From NCBI GenBank assembly GCA_028281205.1, contig JANQKJ010000216.1, positions 1-6,208 on the forward strand: a DNA stretch of 6,208 bases. The letters run 5' to 3'. How positions within the stretch are numbered: position 1 is the first letter of the stretch; every line of letters begins with the position of its first letter. This DNA is from Gammaproteobacteria bacterium (GTDB lineage Bacteria; Pseudomonadota; Gammaproteobacteria; UBA4575). The notes beneath the pieces are model-generated. The model worked only from the letters and a program-made list of their open reading frames with translations. It was not told the DNA's origin and ran no database searches. The position numbers and the translations under genes were made by a program. Positions 5,300 to 6,208 of the stretch are shown piece by piece.

Positions 5300-5728
5300 A
5301 TGAAAACGTTTAGTGCAAAGCCGGCTGAAGTAAGTCGCCAGTGGTTCTTAATAGATGCCACAGACAAAACACTCGGTCGTCTATCTACAGAAATAGCGCA
5401 CCGCTTGCGCGGAAAGCATAAGCCAGAATACACACCTCATGTTGATACGGGTGACTATATTGTTGTTGTTAATGCTGAGAAAGTCCGTGTAACTGGCAAT
5501 AAGGCCCAAGACAAAATGTACTATCGTCATACTGGCTATGTGGGTAACTTAAAAGAGACAAATTTCAGTGACCTTATAGGCAGTCACCCTGAGAGGGTCA
5601 TCGAAACAGCGGTTAAAGGTATGTTGCCTAAGAATCCATTGGGTCGTGCCATGTTTAAGAAGCTAAAGGTTTATGCAGGGCCGAACCATATCCATCAATC
5701 TCAGCAGCCTGAACCGCTAGATATATAA
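5300..5728 (+). CDS. rplM: 50S ribosomal protein L13
   Basis: An early-assembling large-subunit protein that binds 23S rRNA. The 142 residues equal the E. coli length, and the sequence has the expected landmarks: MKTFSAKPAEV start, WFLIDATDKTLGRLSTEIA (15-33), RGKHKPEYTPHVDTGDYIVV (37-56), MYYRHTGYVG (72-81), PERVIETAVKGMLPKNPLGR (97-116) and KVYAGPNHIHQSQQPEPLDI at the end. The frame is open upstream to 5135, but the extra residues have no L13 similarity and cross the terminator, so the ATG at 5300 is the start. No Shine-Dalgarno sequence precedes it (TTGAATTTAAA). It is the first gene of the rplM-rpsI operon, with 30 bases to rpsI. In E. coli this operon is autogenously repressed by L13 at the leader; the short leader here may or may not keep that. 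Confidence 0.98.
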   Translation: MKTFSAKPAEVSRQWFLIDATDKTLGRLSTEIAHRLRGKHKPEYTPHVDTGDYIVVVNAEKVRVTGNKAQDKMYYRHTGYVGNLKETNFSDLIGSHPERVIETAVKGMLPKNPLGRAMFKKLKVYAGPNHIHQSQQPEPLDI

Positions 5729-5758
5729 GCAACACATCTAAGTTAAGATAAAAATATA

Positions 5759-6151
5759 ATGGCAATGACACAATATTACGGCACTGGCCGCAGGAAAAGT
5801 TCATCAGCACGAGTCTATCTTAGGCCCGGTAATGGTGAAATTATGATTAATTCACGCTCTGTGGATCAGTACTTTGGCCGTGAGACTTCACGTAGAGTTA
5901 TCCGCCAGCCTCTAGAAGCTACCGAGTTAGATTCTAAATTTGATCTTAATATTATGGTCAAAGGTGGCGGTATGAATGGACAAGCAGGTGCTATCCAGCT
6001 CGGTATCGCGCGAGCATTATTAAAATATGATGAAGAGTTGCGTGCTTCTCTTAGACAGGGTGGTTTTTTAACCAGGGATGCGCGTGAAGTTGAACGTAAG
6101 AAAGTGGGTCTGCGCAAAGCTCGTAAGAAAGAGCAGTTCTCTAAGCGTTAA
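5759..6151 (+). CDS. rpsI: 30S ribosomal protein S9
   Basis: A small-subunit head protein whose basic C-terminal tail reaches the P-site tRNA. The 130 residues equal the E. coli length: QYYGTGRRKSSSARVYLRPG (5-24), DQYFGRETSRRVIRQPL (36-52), VKGGGMNGQAGAIQLGIARA (67-86), TRDAREVERKKVGLRKARKK, and the conserved terminal QFSKR with the invariant final arginine. The start at 5759 is fixed by the family alignment (MAMTQYYGTG); a second ATG lies two codons later. As for rplM, there is no clear ribosome-binding site (AAGATAAAAATATA precedes). It lies 30 bases after rplM and is followed by a strong terminator, so the operon appears to have just these two genes. Confidence 0.98.
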   Translation: MAMTQYYGTGRRKSSSARVYLRPGNGEIMINSRSVDQYFGRETSRRVIRQPLEATELDSKFDLNIMVKGGGMNGQAGAIQLGIARALLKYDEELRASLRQGGFLTRDAREVERKKVGLRKARKKEQFSKR

Positions 6152-6177
6152 ACAAGTTTTTAGTGTTTTAATTTTAT

Positions 6178-6207
6178 AAATGGGTTGCTTATGCAGCCCA
6201 TTTTTTT
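6178..6207 (+). terminator. Rho-independent terminator of the rplM-rpsI operon
   Basis: AAATGGGTTGC (6178-6188) pairs with GCAGCCCATTT (6193-6203) around a four-base loop, with one G-U wobble, and runs into seven T residues (6201-6207). It lies 26 bases after the rpsI stop and closes the two-gene operon. Confidence 0.92.
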
Positions 6208-6208
6208 G

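Overview
The window looks like chromosomal DNA of an AT-rich gammaproteobacterium. The evidence is a Coq7-type ubiquinone hydroxylase, a GlcF-type iron-sulfur protein, and an rplM-rpsI pair whose products match the Escherichia coli proteins in length (142 and 130 residues) and closely in sequence. I cannot name the genus from sequence alone.

Layout. (1) 1-2034: a divergent accessory block. A DoxX-family membrane protein and a pirin (cut by the left edge) read leftward as a likely two-gene operon. A LysR-type regulator reads rightward. They share a 167-base intergenic region with two clean interrupted dyads, so the regulator probably controls the pirin/DoxX pair. (2) 2035-2790: a loose region. 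It holds a decayed fragment resembling the C-terminal membrane part of an antibiotic-biosynthesis-monooxygenase-like protein, broken by an in-frame stop, then a small NTF2/SnoaL-like gene bracketed by two nearly identical 17-base direct repeats. (3) 2791-4595: a tight leftward operon, a GlcF-like Fe-S oxidoreductase subunit followed five bases later by coq7. (4) 4753-5058: a thioredoxin-fold [2Fe-2S] ferredoxin reading rightward, divergent from the GlcF-like gene across a promoter region with two dyads. (5) 5080-5207: a compact unit of promoter, three stem-loops and a Rho-independent terminator with no convincing reading frame of its own. I read it as a candidate small RNA, or less likely a leader attenuator. 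(6) 5240-6207: the rplM-rpsI operon, with its own candidate promoter just after that terminator, no clear Shine-Dalgarno sequence before either gene, and a strong terminator at the right edge.

How they work together. Coq7 makes ubiquinone. GlcF-family subunits pass electrons from flavin dehydrogenases towards the quinone pool, and the neighbouring ferredoxin is another Fe-S carrier, so the middle of the window is a quinone/Fe-S redox neighbourhood. The pirin/DoxX/LysR block looks like an independent stress or redox-response cassette. The right end is housekeeping translation. The most unusual signal is the putative small RNA between the ferredoxin gene and rplM, which carries an exposed CUCCUCC (anti-Shine-Dalgarno-like) stretch.
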